Shown one piece after another: positions 40,736 through 52,560 of a DNA stretch of 64,000 bases. The notes under the pieces were generated by a model. That model had not been told where the DNA came from, searched no databases, and saw nothing but the letters and a program-made list of their open reading frames with translations. Origin of the DNA: Adiantum capillus-veneris. Taxonomy: Eukaryota > Streptophyta > Polypodiopsida > Polypodiales > Pteridaceae. Where the stretch lies: positions 72,070,676 to 72,134,675 of the forward strand of contig CM043969.1 of the NCBI GenBank assembly GCA_014529385.2, read 5' to 3'. Each line of letters opens with the position of its first letter. The stretch's first letter is position 1. A program made the translations under genes and the position numbers.

Positions 40736-43700
40736 CATGCCCTGAGGACAGGATCAGTCCACAAAGGGGAGTAAGCCCAAAGCTTTGCGGAAAGCTTCAA
40801 GCTTCTCACGAGAGAATGCCTTTGTGAAAAGATCTGCAAGGTTGTCCTGTGTTGGCACATAAGCCAAGTTGATCTCTCCTGTTCAGAGCCTCTCCCTGAC
40901 ATAGTGGTAATGCACCTCAATGTGCTTTGTGCGAGCATGAAAAACTGGGTTCCTCGCAACTGCCAATGCGCTCTGACTGTCAGTGTAGATAGTGTTGGCA
41001 ATGTCCTGTCCAACACCCAAATCAGCCATAAGGCGTCTGAGCCATACACACTCAACTGTAGCTGTGAAGACTGCCCTGTACTCAGCCTCACAACTTGAAG
41101 TGGCCACAGTAGATTGCTTCTTGCTCAACCATGATATACATGAACTGCCAAGCATGAAACAAAAACCACTTGTGGACACTCTCGTGTCAAAACAACCAGC
41201 CCAATCTGAGTCCGAAAAAGCATGTAAGTCTGGCGGCAATGATCCCCCCTTGGGATAAAACAAGCCAAGATGTAAAGTGCCACTAAGGTAGCGGAAAATC
41301 CTCTTGACAGCCTGCCAATGCTTAGACCCTGGGCTATGCATAAATCTGCTGACCTGTGAGACTGCAAACTGAATATCCGACCTCGTGTTGCATACATAAA
41401 TTAGGCAGCCAACAGCAGTTTGGTAAAGAGTGACATCAGCAGGATCACCAGCATCATGTAGACTCAACTTCAAACCTGTTTCCATGGGAGTGGCAATAGG
41501 TTTGCAATCCTCAAGTACAAACTTACATACCAATGTCTCTATGTAACTTTTCTGACACAAGGCAATACCACCATCACACTGCTTAAACTGTATACCCAAG
41601 TAATGATCCAACAGCCCCAAATATTTCATCTTGAAAGTAGCATTCAAATCAGCCTTAAATTCAGCAATATGTCTCTCATTTGGTCCAATGATCAGCAAAT
41701 CATCAACATAAAGAACCACGATGAGAAATACATCACCCTCACGCTTTACATACAATGTGCTTTCTGTTGGACTGTTACGAAAGCCTTGTTTGACCAAATG
41801 AGTGTCAGCTTTCTCATACCAAGCACGAGGAGATTGCTTCAACCCATACAAAGCCTTGTTACATTTGCACACTTTGTCCTCTTGTCCTTTTATGAAAAAA
41901 CCGCGAGGCTGCGTTACATAAACTTCCTCAAATATGTCACCATTCAAGAAAGCAGTAACAATGTCTGATTGATGTACATCCCAACCAAAATGAGCTGCCA
42001 ATGCACATAGAAAACGCACAGTAGTCATACGACAAGTGGGAGCCAAAGTCTCTTCATAATCTATGCCTTTTTGCTGTGCATAACCTTTTGCAACAAGTCG
42101 AGCCTTATGGCGATCGATCTCACCATCCGGTTTGCGTTTCAACTTGTAAACCCACTTTGTACCAATGGCCTTTTTGCCAGGAGGCAAATCACATAAAGTC
42201 CATGTGTCATTTTCTATAAGTGCATCATATTCTGATTGCATGGCAGCCATCCAATTTTCTGAATTCTGTGCTTCATCAAAAGACAGAGGCTCCTCAACAT
42301 CATGTAAACTAGACACAGCCAAAGCATAACAATCTGATGCATAAGATGCACGGCGAGAGCCTGAACGAGTACGACTAGACAAAGGTGCATCCAATTTACT
42401 GTCACGCAAAGTGTGCACAAGCCATTTTGGCATACCTCTAGCCTGCTCATTTTCAGCCCTTTCCTCATCAAGTACATCATGTACATCTGCATCAGTAATA
42501 GGCTGATCTAAAACATTTTCAGAAACCCCCATAGGCTGTACATTTGCCTCATTGGAACTTACATTCGTATTTCCACCACTGAAAAGAGGCAACAAAGTGT
42601 CATAAATGTCCTGTGAGCTTACATTACTGTCTCTAGTACATGACAACAAGGGCTGAACAGAATCTTCCACAAACACTACATCCCGAGAAACCAGAATACG
42701 TTTTGTTTGCGGATGATACAACCTGTAACCTTTGCTTTCAGCACTATAACCAACAAAAATACATTTGATAGCTTTATCATCCAAATTTTTGCGCTGCACT
42801 TGTGGCACCAAAGCATATGCCAAACAGCCAAAAACACGCATGTGCTCAATAGAAGGCTTTATATCATGCCATGCTTCATATGGAGTAATAGACTGCAAAG
42901 CTTTCGTAGGACACCTGTTAAGTACATAAGTGGCACACATGATGGCCTCAAGCCAAAAAGAATGAGGCAAAGCTTGACTTTTGACCATACATCGTGCCAT
43001 TTCCGTCAGTGACCTGTTTTTCCTCTTAGCAACACCATTTTGTTGAGGTGTATAAGGCACTGGACATTGGTGTTTTATCCCACGACTAGCCAGAAATGCA
43101 TTAAATTCATGAGACATATACTCCCCCCCTCGATCTGAACGGAGGGTGCCCATAATACATTTCGAGACATTTTCAGCCATAGCCAGAAATTGTTTGAAGC
43201 ACATAAAAACTTCGGACTTTGCTTTAAGCGGAAATACCCATGCATGCCTGGAGTAATCATCAATGAAAGTCACGAAGTACAGGTAATTGCCCAAGGACGG
43301 AGTTTGCATGGGCCCACAAACATCACTATGCACAAGCTGCAACCTGCATGTGGCCCGAACTGAACCATCCTTTGGAAATTTAGAACGCTGCATCTTACCC
43401 AAAATACAGCCTTCACAAACATGTTTGACAGGTGCTTCAAGAGGTGGCAAAGAAGCAACCATATCAGATTTCTGCAAACGCAACAAACTGGCAAAATTCA
43501 GATGACCAAAACGTGCATGCCAAAGTTTTGCATCTGAAATAGCCCTTGAATCTACAACAGCATTTGCAAAATTTTTTCCACACTTGTCATACAAAGTGAG
43601 CCTATACAGCCCACGGCACAAAAGGCCAGATGCAACAATTTCATCACCAAAACTGAGATCATGAACTGTACATCTGTCATCCACAAATTTGACTACAAGT

Positions 43701-44452
43701 CCAAGTCTAGCAAGTGCGGATACAGACAAGAGATTCTTCTTGATCCCAGGTACATAAAGTGCATCAACAAGTGTGAAGGAACTGCCATTAGCAGCAGTGA
43801 GCACAATCTTTCCAACTCCCTGAACTGGATAAGAGGCGTTGTTGGCACAAGTGACTGAATTCCCATGAGGGACTGACTCGAGAGAGGTAAACAATTCACG
43901 ATGTGAGGTAATGTGCTTTGTAGCACCACTGTCGAAATACCACACATGTGAATCTGCAGCAACTGACAAGCATGCATCATGGACAGCAAGATTGTAAGTG
44001 CACTCTGCGCTAAAAGCCCATTCTGCATCAACATCAGCAACACAATCTCCTTTCACAGAAGACTCAACAATGGCTGCATTTGTAGTGGAACAAGCATTTG
44101 CAGTGGAACCACCCTCTTTCTTCTTAGCCTCTTTGGCCTTCAACTTAGGACACGACTTGATCAAGTGATCATTGGCTTTACAATAATGGCAACGCATCTT
44201 CTTTTTGCCCTTATCACCAGAATTTCCAGACGAATTGCTGCCAGCAGAAGCATTAGGAACATAATTTTTGCCACTCGCAGCAGAACCATAAGAAGTGGCT
44301 GCATTGCTGTTACCACCCTTTCTTTGAGAAGCAATAAAAGCCTGTTCAACTGCACGCTGTCTAGTCCTGTTTTTTCTGGACAGTGACTCTTGTAACAGCA
44401 ATGTGCATAATGCATCAAACTTGACATCTTCTGGATTTCCTTGGGTCATCAA
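40736..44452 (-). pseudogene. Copia A gag C-terminus and pol polyprotein
   Basis: The open frame 44452-40883 (1189 codons) holds a gag zinc knuckle (residues 88-101, CHYCKANDHLIKSC), retropepsin (WYFDSGATKH, Asp 174), integrase (HARFGH...CEGC zinc finger, HSDVCGP, SDRGGEY), RT (LYVDDLLI) and RNase H (FSDSDWAG, SCEAEYRA, TDSQSA, ARTKHIEVHYHY). A TGA at 40883 separates the last 47 codons (YVPTQDNLADLFTKAF, ending near 40757). The integrase third acidic residue is changed: NGVAKRKN where copy B has NGVAERKN (codon 43025-43027), so strand transfer should be lost. Polyprotein order PR-IN-RT-RH is that of copia. Apart from stops it is nearly intact. Confidence 0.95.
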
Positions 44453-45040
44453 TCTCTAAGTACTAGCAAAAGTCTGGTAGGAATCTGGTAAGGCATCAAG
44501 AACAGTCTGCACAAGGGAACTGTCTGAAATGACTTCACCTGCAGAAATAAGCTGCTCATTGATATCCTTGACACTAGCAAGGAACGTGTCCATATCATCC
44601 TCCTTATGCATAATCTTCGACTCCAGCTCTTTACGCAGCAAAGCAATTTTAGCCTTATTGCGGCTTGCATAAAGACCTGCTAGAATATCCCAAGCCTGTT
44701 TTGCAGATTTTGCTGAACGAATGTGAGGAACAATGGTGAGGTTCACAAACAATGCAATCAATGCATGAGCCTACGCATCCTTAACATCCCAACGAGCTTG
44801 TTCTGCCGTAGGCAAAACAACTCTAACAGCTGCATTCCTTGCAGCAAGACCTGCAACATCCTCAACATCGCCTACATCCTCAGAACCAGGACGTACATCA
44901 ATGCCCTGCACAATGTTCCAGACACCCTTTGACACAAGAACGTGTTGCATCATATAAGCCCACATAGGGTAGTTGTCCCCATCCAACCTGTCCTCAGCAG
45001 CAAACATCTTGAACACATCTGTGTTGTTGTTGTCAGCCAT
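44453..45040 (-). pseudogene. Copia A gag N-terminus
   Basis: Starts MADNNNTDVFKMFAAEDRLDG at 45040-45038. It continues through YPMWAYMMQHVLVSKGVWNIV and, after a TAG near 44772, through SAKQAWDILAGLYASRNKAK and LDALPDSYQTFAST, ending at a second TAG near 44456. These are typical copia gag (UBN2-like) signatures, and the frame is the same as pol, so two stop mutations interrupt a single gag-pol frame. Confidence 0.92.
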
Positions 45041-45388
45041 GGTAAATGCTGCACCTGATGTGAAAACTGCCCGAAAATAGGAGAAACGGAGCGGGAAAAA
45101 CCTATGCTATATAGCACAAACCGTAGAAGACTGTAAGGCACCTGTTATGCAGAAAATGGCACTGACAGAAATTCTGCACAAAATGACGAAATAGCCTGTG
45201 CAGTACTGCCTGTAGTGGAAACAGAGGCCGAAATGAGCCCAAATCAAAATTCTGAGCAAACCCAGGTCTTCGAGCTCTCCCAAAAAAAAATTCGACCTAC
45301 GAACGCCCGCCAAAGCTCACTGAAATCGGAGAAGGTGAGCAGGCGTGTGCTGGAGCGTCTGGCGACTAACCCCGGGAGGACGTGACCT

Positions 45389-45400
45389 GCTTTGATACCA
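45389..45400 (-). promoter_or_regulatory. Copia A primer-binding site
   Basis: TGGTATCAAAGC on the minus strand, two bases after the 5' LTR. Copy B has TGGTATCAGAGC, so one substitution affects pairing with initiator-Met tRNA. Confidence 0.85.
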
Positions 45401-45402
45401 AT

Positions 45403-45629
45403 TGTTGGAATTAGGGTTGCAGAGAAACACACACAGCTTGGAGAAGACGAAGGAAGCTCAACGCACATAATAGAGAGTGTATTACTTAGTGTGCTATGAA
45501 AAGATAGATAGCCCTAGAGTGATAGGCGTATATACAATGCACAGGGGAAAAAACCTCCTAAAGAGGGAAAAAATGCCCTGGCGGTCCTAGTGTGTTCACA
45601 CACATCACTACCACATGTATATGGTAACT
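45403..45629 (-). repeat. Copia A 5' LTR
   Basis: Same 227-bp sequence as 40452-40678. Its outer end is CT rather than CA (in element sense AGTTACC instead of TGTTACC), a terminal mutation after insertion. Confidence 0.93.
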
Positions 45630-45634
45630 AATTT
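45630..45634. other. Target-site duplication of copia A, right copy (AATTT)
   Basis: Exact repeat of 40447-40451. The gypsy gag frame resumes here with a SGDGDV segment. Confidence 0.92.
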
Positions 45635-47260
45635 AGTGGAGATGGGGATGTAAGGCATATCAAAGTATTTGAACAGATATGTGATTCCCTAGGAGAACAC
45701 CATGACCTGCATAAGAGTAATGCTTTAAGCCTGAACCTTAGTGGAAAGGCTGGGGATTGGTATAAAACCCTAAGGGTGGAAGAAAAAACGATTTACCCTA
45801 CTCTTAGGAGACTATTCTTGAAAGAGTACATACCAGAGGGAGTACTTTGGGGTGTAGCATCTCAGCTCCAAAAATCTCAAAGAGAGGAAGGGGAGTCCAT
45901 GAGAGACTTTATTAATCGCTTGAAGCATTTGAATTGTTGTTGTAATCCAAATGAGCGCTTCAATAATAACCAATTTCTTGATAGCTTCATTAGGGGACTA
46001 CAACATGAGGATATCTACAATGGCCTAATGATTAGAGGTATCACCACTTGGGAAGCAGTCACCACCAATGCGATCCAATTGGAGGATAATATAATGATTC
46101 AAGGAGAAAGAGTGTTTGTTGAGCCTAAATCTACTAGCTCGCAAGCATCGGGGCATGAGCCAATGACCATAAAGCCTATTGATAAAGAGCCAAAGATATC
46201 TGAGATGACTTTAGCAGATCTCACCAAGGCCATTTAAGAGAGTCTTAGAGACAATTGCGCTCCACAAAACAACCATATGTATCCAAGAAGGGAGCAACAA
46301 TGGTGCTCAGTTTGCTATGGTCCGCATAGTACCAGGGAATACCCTACTTTTAGAGTAAAATTTAATGGGAATTGCAATTCCTGTGAGAGGTATGGTCATC
46401 AAGCCAAGGATTGCATAGTCTTTAAATGCATGATGGCCAATAGACCAACCTTAGCATGGACGGACAGACCTCGAGTGCCTACATTGGTGCCGGCCCCACC
46501 TCTTGAACAACCGTCACAACACATTGTCCCTAGGGCCCAAAATGTTGTTCAAACAACACCCTTACTACCTCGAGTGCTAGGACAACAACCTCCGCATTTG
46601 AGAATCACTTCTGTGAATCAAGTGGGTTGTGAGTCATCATTACTTGTTTGGAGTCTGTGAGGAAGATATAGACCCTAATATTTCCTCTGGGATTGATGCA
46701 CTTGAAGATAGTCCACAATACTACATGGAGGACTATTAGGGACCAGTCAAACCTGTCTATCAAGTAGCTGCTCTTGTAGCAAGAGGCCAAAATAGCAATT
46801 TCATTGCCAAGAGATCACCTCTTTAATGCTATGAGTGTGGAGGTCCACATTGTGTAGCCGAGTCTCCTATTAGATTACAAAAGAATGCCACACTAATGCA
46901 AACCAATCAAACGAGTACATCTGTAATGCCAATACTCATATGTAATCGATGTGGCATAGATCATTTGATTGCCCAATGCCCTAATAATCCGAATGCGCCA
47001 AAAATCACACCATTGAACTTAATTGAGGTTACTGAGGAGCCAACACAAAGTACACATGTGGTACCAGTAAATGTACTCACACGATTGATGCTCCAAAACC
47101 AAAATTATATTCTCGAAGAAAGAGACACAGCATCAATTGCCCAATCTCAGAAGAAGAAGAAAACACAAAGGAAGAGATCACAAAAAGAAGCGAGGTCAAA
47201 CCCCAGTCCAAAGACCAACATAGGGACTGGTGACGACCCCTATATATGAACGACGTTGAA
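45630..47260 (+). pseudogene. gypsy gag core and zinc knuckles
   Basis: Continuation of the gag fold after copia A: LSLNLSGKAGDWYKTL, LRRLFLKEYIP, SMRDFINRLKHL and FLDSFIRGL (to 46236). Then come knuckle-like boxes CNSCERYGHQAKDC (46376-46417), CYECGGPHCVAES (about 46828) and CNRCGIDHLIAQC (46939-46979). The region to about 47250 is Lys-rich (QKKKKTQRKRSQ). At least four stops occur. Three consecutive knuckles are more than the usual one in gypsy gag. Confidence 0.75.
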
Positions 47261-48250
47261 GATGATTCTAATTCAAGTGAGACCATGGAGAATAAAATGA
47301 CCACTAGGAAAGAAACAAAAAAGAAAGATTGTCATGAGCCACAATGGCCAGGACCCAAGAAAAAGATAGGAACTTACCCAGACCCTACAGAGGAGATCGA
47401 GCATCAAGCAATTAAAGGGTTTGGTAGAAGAGACCCAAAGGGATCTAGAGCTAGCACCTAGGTAGATCCAAGAAGAAAGTTACTTTAAGTCATGGGAGAG
47501 TGGGCATACTCACTTCTTGTTGGAGAGAATGTTTACAGAGGGATTACCTGACCCCATCGAAGAAATGGAGATCCCATCTTCCCCATGTCAAGGCACTGAA
47601 GCCCAAAAAGTGCCGTTAAATATTGCCAAATTGATGGATTTCATGGCTTCAGAAGTTAGAACCACCATCATGTCCAAACTATATGGAGACCCCAAGCTAT
47701 TCTTAGCTCTTCGAGCTTTCCTCAATGAAGAACTGAAAGTCAGGCTACCACAATTTGCACAGATGGATGGAGCGAGGGAGGTTCCAATAGAGGAGGAACA
47801 CCTAGATCCACAACCCAACCTAGATGAGAACTTTGTTGTTGAAATACTTGTTAACAAGTTGGGACAATACTTTGAAGGTGATGAATCCAATGCGACCATA
47901 CCAATCACTACCAAGGGATTAACTGTGAAGGGAATCCTTGATGGTGGCACTAGGGTTAGCATTGTAACTAAAAATTGCTAGGAAACTATGAGAAGACCTC
48001 ACCTTGGGACTATAAACATAGTGGTAAAGATGGCCAATGAGACTATTGTTAAACCTATTGGAATGCTAGAAGATCTCAAGATCAAGGTCTTTGGACACAA
48101 AATAAGGCATACCTTCATTGTTACGGATTTTCCAAGCACACTATGTAATCTGAGATGATCTTAGGACGTCCTTTCATGAGGGAAGCAAAAATGGTGCATG
48201 ACTAGTCTAAAAACCATGTCTACTTGCAGTTCCAAGACTCTGTCATTCAG
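47261..48250 (+). pseudogene. gypsy retropepsin, first (canonical position)
   Basis: The frame 47517-47981 leads into GLTVKGILDGGTRVSIVTKNC, an aspartic-protease loop with DGGT in place of DSG or DTG. It then hits TAG. The next 200 bp in shifted frames give KPIGMLEDLKIKVFGHK, FIVTDFPS and the second landmark ILGRPFMREAK (about 48157-48190), typical of the retropepsin C-terminus. It sits between gag and RT as expected for Ty3/gypsy. Confidence 0.7.
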
Positions 48251-49375
48251 TTGATCTTGTAACTGGTCGAGCACATCCTCTAGGAAACAGATTTATAATT
48301 GATCATAGATCTGACACCACGATTCACTCGGCCCCATTGCAATATTGTTACACGTGTAAAATGGACAACGATGTTGGGGAAGATTCTCTTTATATGGATG
48401 TTCTATAGGATGATTGAGTCTGGAAATGTGGATTCGGTCCACCTAGTAGCAACCATAGACACTTGGGGAAATAGGGGGATGACCTGGGTAACACCTGAAA
48501 GGGATGAAATGCCACCACTCGTACCTTTAAATATGATAGGAGCAATGCATATAGCTTCTGATGACCTAGAAGATGAACGCTTGACTAACAATGGAACCAG
48601 TAGCGTCTCAAAAGAATATAGCCCACATGATTTGGAGTCAGAATCATCAATTGAAAATGGCTCTGAGGAAGAAGAATCTGAGTTAAATCTTGGTGCAAAT
48701 GTGGGGACAAACCATTCAAGGCCCAGTGGTACCCTAGATGACAATCTATCCAGGAGAGGAGAAGACACAAATAGCAATTCATCTAGTGACTCTTCACTGG
48801 AGATCGGCCATAATAAAAAATTAGATAAGAGGAGTAAGAGATATAAGAGGAAAGGATATCGAGCCAATGTACGTGCTAGGATAAATCAAAAGAAATCTAC
48901 CATAGAATGGATTAATTAGATAGGGATATGTGATGCTCATCATAAGTTGGTAGATGATTGTGGTGAATACCTTCAAAGCATCATGTGGTGTAGTCCACAA
49001 CCCATTGACACTGCACAGTTAAAGGCTACAGAGAAGCCAAAGTTGAGCCGTACTGTAAGGAGACGACAAAATCGAGAGTTAGCTCAACGACAAAAGGAAG
49101 CGGAAGAGAAATCACTATCCACCACAGAACAACAAGACCCCACAAACTTACATCGTGCACCTGAGAATTTCAAATCCTACACCACAAAGGAGCGTAAGGT
49201 TGTGTATACAAAGGCGCGGAGAACACCTATCAATGGAACTAATGGAGTCTATGATGGTCCAATGATAGCTAAGGAAATAGAGTTAGCAGACCAAGGTGAG
49301 GAGTTCAAACCTGTTTTCATTGCCCAAGATCTGACAGAGACTGAGGAATATGTACTCAAAGAGCTTCTCAAGTAA
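48251..49375 (+). pseudogene. gypsy PR-RT linker, acidic Ser-rich
   Basis: The frames 48299-48919 and 48947-49375 encode a Glu/Ser/Asn-rich, probably disordered segment (SSNSSSDSSLEIGHNKKLDK; basic KRYKRKGYRANVR) and then KLSRTVRRRQNRELAQRQKEAEE. No catalytic motif is seen. It is the polyprotein region between protease and RT. I do not recognise a domain. Confidence 0.55.
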
Positions 49376-50954
49376 TTCAAGGATATATTTGCATGAACAT
49401 ATCATGATATGAAAGGTATTCCACCTTCCGTGGTGCAACACACAATCCCCATGAATAGCATGGCTAAACCAGTCCAGCAATGACCCTACCCAATGAATCC
49501 TAAGTATATAAAAATTGTTCAAGAAGAGATTGAAAATCTTGTCAAATGCGGATTCATATACCCTATTGAGCACTCAGAATAGGTGTCTCCAATAGTTATT
49601 GTGTCAAAAAGGAATAGGAAACTCGGAGTGTGCATGGATCTCAAGAAGGTCAATGACGCCACTAGGAGAGACCGTTACCCCTTGCCATATTCGGAACATG
49701 TGCTTGAAAGAGTTGCAGGGAAGGAAGCTTACAGCTTTTTAGATGGGTACTCTAGATACAATCAAATCACAATCACGCTAGAGGGCCAAGCTAAAATTTC
49801 TTTTATAATCAAATTTGGAGTGTTTGCATTTTGTGTTATGGCTTTTGGCTTAACCAATGCCCCTGCTACCTTCCAACGATTGATAAACATTGCTTTTAGG
49901 GAATATTTGAGGGAGTTTTGCGAAGCTTTCTTAGATGACCTTTGTGTTTATTCTTCTTGGAAAGAACATCTATCATGTTTACGAAAAGTGTTTGAAAAGT
50001 TCACATTGTATCGCATCTCATTAAATCCTTTCAAATGCCAATTTTGGCTTAAACATGGAGTTATTTTAGGGCATATAGTATCCAAAAATGGGATTTCCAC
50101 AGATGAGAGAAAATTTAAGGCCATTTCCAATTTGCCACCACCTACAAACTATAAAGGACTTCAAAGGTTCATGGGCCATGTTGGTTATTATCGACGGTTT
50201 ATTTTAAACTTTGTCGAGATAGCTCGCCCATTGTACAAGCTTCTTATTGAGTTCCACTCGACTACGGAGTGTGAACATGCTTATGAGTTATTAAAAGAGG
50301 CCTTAACAAGTGCTTCCATTCTACGAGTGCCCGATTGGAATGTAATTTTTCATGTGCATATTGATGCATCGAAATTTGCTATTGGGTGTGCTCTAGTTCA
50401 ACCAAGAGAACATAAATTGGATTGGCCCATTAGCTTTGCAAGTCGTCAATTAAATGATGCTGAGAGAAACTACACTACTACATAGCGGAAAGTTTTAGCT
50501 ACGATTTATGTAGTAAAGAAATTTCACTACTACCTTCTTGCCAACAAGATTATTTTCTATGTTGATCATCAAGTGTTGTTGTATCTAGTGAATAAACCTT
50601 GTTCCACGGGAAGAATTACACAATGGTTGTTAATTCTTCTTGAGTTTGATTTTATCGTTGTGGTGAGACCCGATAAAAGACATGTCATGGCGGATCATTT
50701 GTCTCGCATACCCAATGGTGAAGCCCCTGCTGGAATTGATGATGAATTGCTTGATACTTCCCTGTTCCTAGTCAAGACCATGCTTGAATGGAGTGAGAAG
50801 ATTGTGAACTTTTTAGTTAATGGTTTTCCACCCAAAGAGCTTTGTAAGGATATAGCTCGAAAGCTGTTAAAGGAATGTGAACCTTATTCTCTAATTGCAC
50901 GAACTCTCTACAAGATAGGAAAGGACGATATTCTTAGAGGTTGTTCCCATGAGG
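49376..50954 (+). pseudogene. gypsy reverse transcriptase and RNase H
   Basis: RT entry motifs precede 49583 (IVQEEIENLVKCGFI, then TAG at about 49578). The 300-codon frame 49583-50485 then carries SPIVIVSKRN, GVCMDLKKVNDATRRDRYPLP, FAFCVMAFGLTNAPATFQRL, the catalytic FLDDLCVYS, GHIVSKNGIS, LQRFMGHVGYYRRFI and the RNase H start HIDASKFAIGCALVQ and FASRQLNDAERNY. A TAG at 50483-50485 interrupts RNase H, which continues (KKFHYYLL, YVDHQVLLYL, RPDKRHVMADHLSRIP) to about 50720. The catalytic Asp pair is intact. Confidence 0.93.
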
Positions 50955-51840
50955 ATGACTATTTATTCATACTGCAAGAAGCCCACATGGGTATAGCCGG
51001 AGGACATTTCTCATGGGAACTAACTGCTAGAAAGGTATTGCAATCAGGCTATTGGTAGCCTACCTTATTCAAAGATACATCACTTTTTGCAAAAGGGTGT
51101 GATGAATGCCGATGTTACAAGATCACACAACGAAAGGATAAGACGCCCTTACATGCTACTAAAGTGACTCAACCATTTGAAATATGGGGTTTAATCTTTG
51201 TAGGCCCGATTAGTCTGGCAGCTCATAACACTCAATTTTGATATATTATTGTTGCCACTGACTATGTGAAAAAGTGGGCGGAAGATAAGGTGACATGCAA
51301 GGCTGATGCAAGGTGATGCAAGGTCAATTGCCAAGTTTCTCTTTAAGAACATTATTATGCAATTTGGTTGTTTCTTTGAGATTGTGAGTGACAATGGTAC
51401 TCATTTTATAAATGGAGTGATAGAGGAACTCATAACAAACTTCATGATAGCTCACCATAAGTCCACGCCTTATTATCCACAAGAAAATAGCCAAGCTAAG
51501 AGCACTATCAAGACCTTAATTTCTATCTTGACCAAAATAGCGGAAGCTCGTTGCACAGACTGGGATTTGAAGCTGACATCAGCTCTATGGGCTTAATGTA
51601 TTGCTTACAAAGTGGCTATTAATTGTACGCCATTCAAGATGGTATATGGCCAAGAAGGAGTTATGCCATGGGAGTTTGTAATTCCTAGTCTGCGGGTAGC
51701 TTCACAAGAAGGTTGGGATGGTAACCCTTTAGTTGAGCGTTTATATATCCTTGAGAGGTTAGGTGAAGAAAGACAATTGGCAGTGCAAAATGCACTTGTG
51801 GAGAAAGTTAGGAGAAAGAAATGGTTTGACCGTCATTAAG
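50955..51840 (+). pseudogene. gypsy integrase, third catalytic residue changed
   Basis: The HHCC finger is visible as AHMGIAGGHFSW...GCDECRCYK (50970-51120). The core follows: GPISLAAHN, ATDYVKKWAE (first Asp) and, at 51381-51500, VSDNGTHFINGVIEEL (second Asp). Exactly 36 residues after that Asp the codon at 51498-51500 is AAG (QAKSTIK), where the D,D35E glutamate belongs. The C-terminal part includes FKMVYGQEGVMPWEF. Stops lie at 51058, about 51238 and 51596. No chromodomain is evident. Confidence 0.85.
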
Positions 51841-52240
51841 GAACAAGGATATCAAGGTTGGGGATAAAGTCCTTATGTATGGAGTGCGTTAAAAAGTTGA
51901 AATATGCGGGAAAAGGACCATATAGAGTATGCAAAATCATCCCACAAGGTACCATTCGTGTGGAAACTCTTGATGGAGTTGAAACCATTGGATTCCTCAA
52001 TGGGAGTAAATTTAAAAGATAGTATGATCATTTAAGCCAAGAGGAGCTACATGCCATCCATAAAAAAAAGGCGGCCAAGGCACAACCAGAATTGAAAAAC
52101 ATACAAGCTCAAGCTGAGGCTAAGGAGCGACAACAACGTATAAGACGCCAACGAGAGGCCAACCTTGGAGTTACACATGCATTTCACTTTGAAACAGAGG
52201 ATGATTGGTTGGACTCTGACACACCTCTACGATACCCTAT
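51841..52240 (+). pseudogene. gypsy post-integrase linker
   Basis: Short broken frames with integrase C-terminal character (KYAGKGPYRV, FKRYYDHLSQEEL-like in shifted frames). From 52092 there is a basic helical stretch (AQAEAKERQQRIRRQREAN). It leads directly into the second protease-like domain. Confidence 0.5.
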
Positions 52241-52560
52241 GGAGCTAAATAGCGCATATGGGAAAGTGCTATATAACGCATTATTAGACATGGGTGCTAA
52301 ATATAACCCGCTATCATATGGAGTGTGGTGTCATTAGGAAAGCCATCTCTATCTAAGAGTACTATCCAAGTCAAGGGTATCAACAAGAAAAAAACTACGG
52401 TTTTTGAAATCTAGCACACTTCTGTCAGTTATGGCAACGGGGTTGTAGCTCAAGACTTTTTGGTCATGCCTGCTGGAACTATGGAAGGAAATATAAACCT
52501 AGGATGCACGTGGATGATAGCGACCAAATGCACTATTGATTGGGGGACTGGGAGTGTCAC
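52241..52560 (+). pseudogene. Second retropepsin-like domain, downstream of integrase
   Basis: VLYNALLDMGAKYNPLSYGV (52268-52325) matches the retropepsin active-site strand, with DMGA for DTGA. One frameshift near 52323 leads to a frame with GKPSLSKSTIQVKGINKKKTT, an FEI strand then TAG, and ending DFLVMPAG...NINLGCTWM...TKCTIDW. That last part is the usual LGxxWL...TIDW end of plant retroelement proteases. All landmarks are in order and spaced as in the family. It is separate from the canonical protease at 47900-48200. Function now lost. Confidence 0.65.

Larger units (their letters stand above)
40452..45629 (-). mobile_element. Ty1/copia element, copy A (full length)
   Basis: A 5178-bp minus-strand element with 227-bp LTRs, initiator-Met PBS, gag-pol and polypurine tract, flanked by a perfect 5-bp AATTT duplication. 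The two LTRs differ at about 6 of 227 positions by eye. The polyprotein is complete in content but broken by three in-frame stops (near 44772, 44456 and 40883). It shares family and LTRs with copy B. Confidence 0.96.

Noticed and set aside
41603..44386. Several plus-strand frames of 65-135 codons inside copia A
   Set aside because: Antisense shadows of gag-pol.
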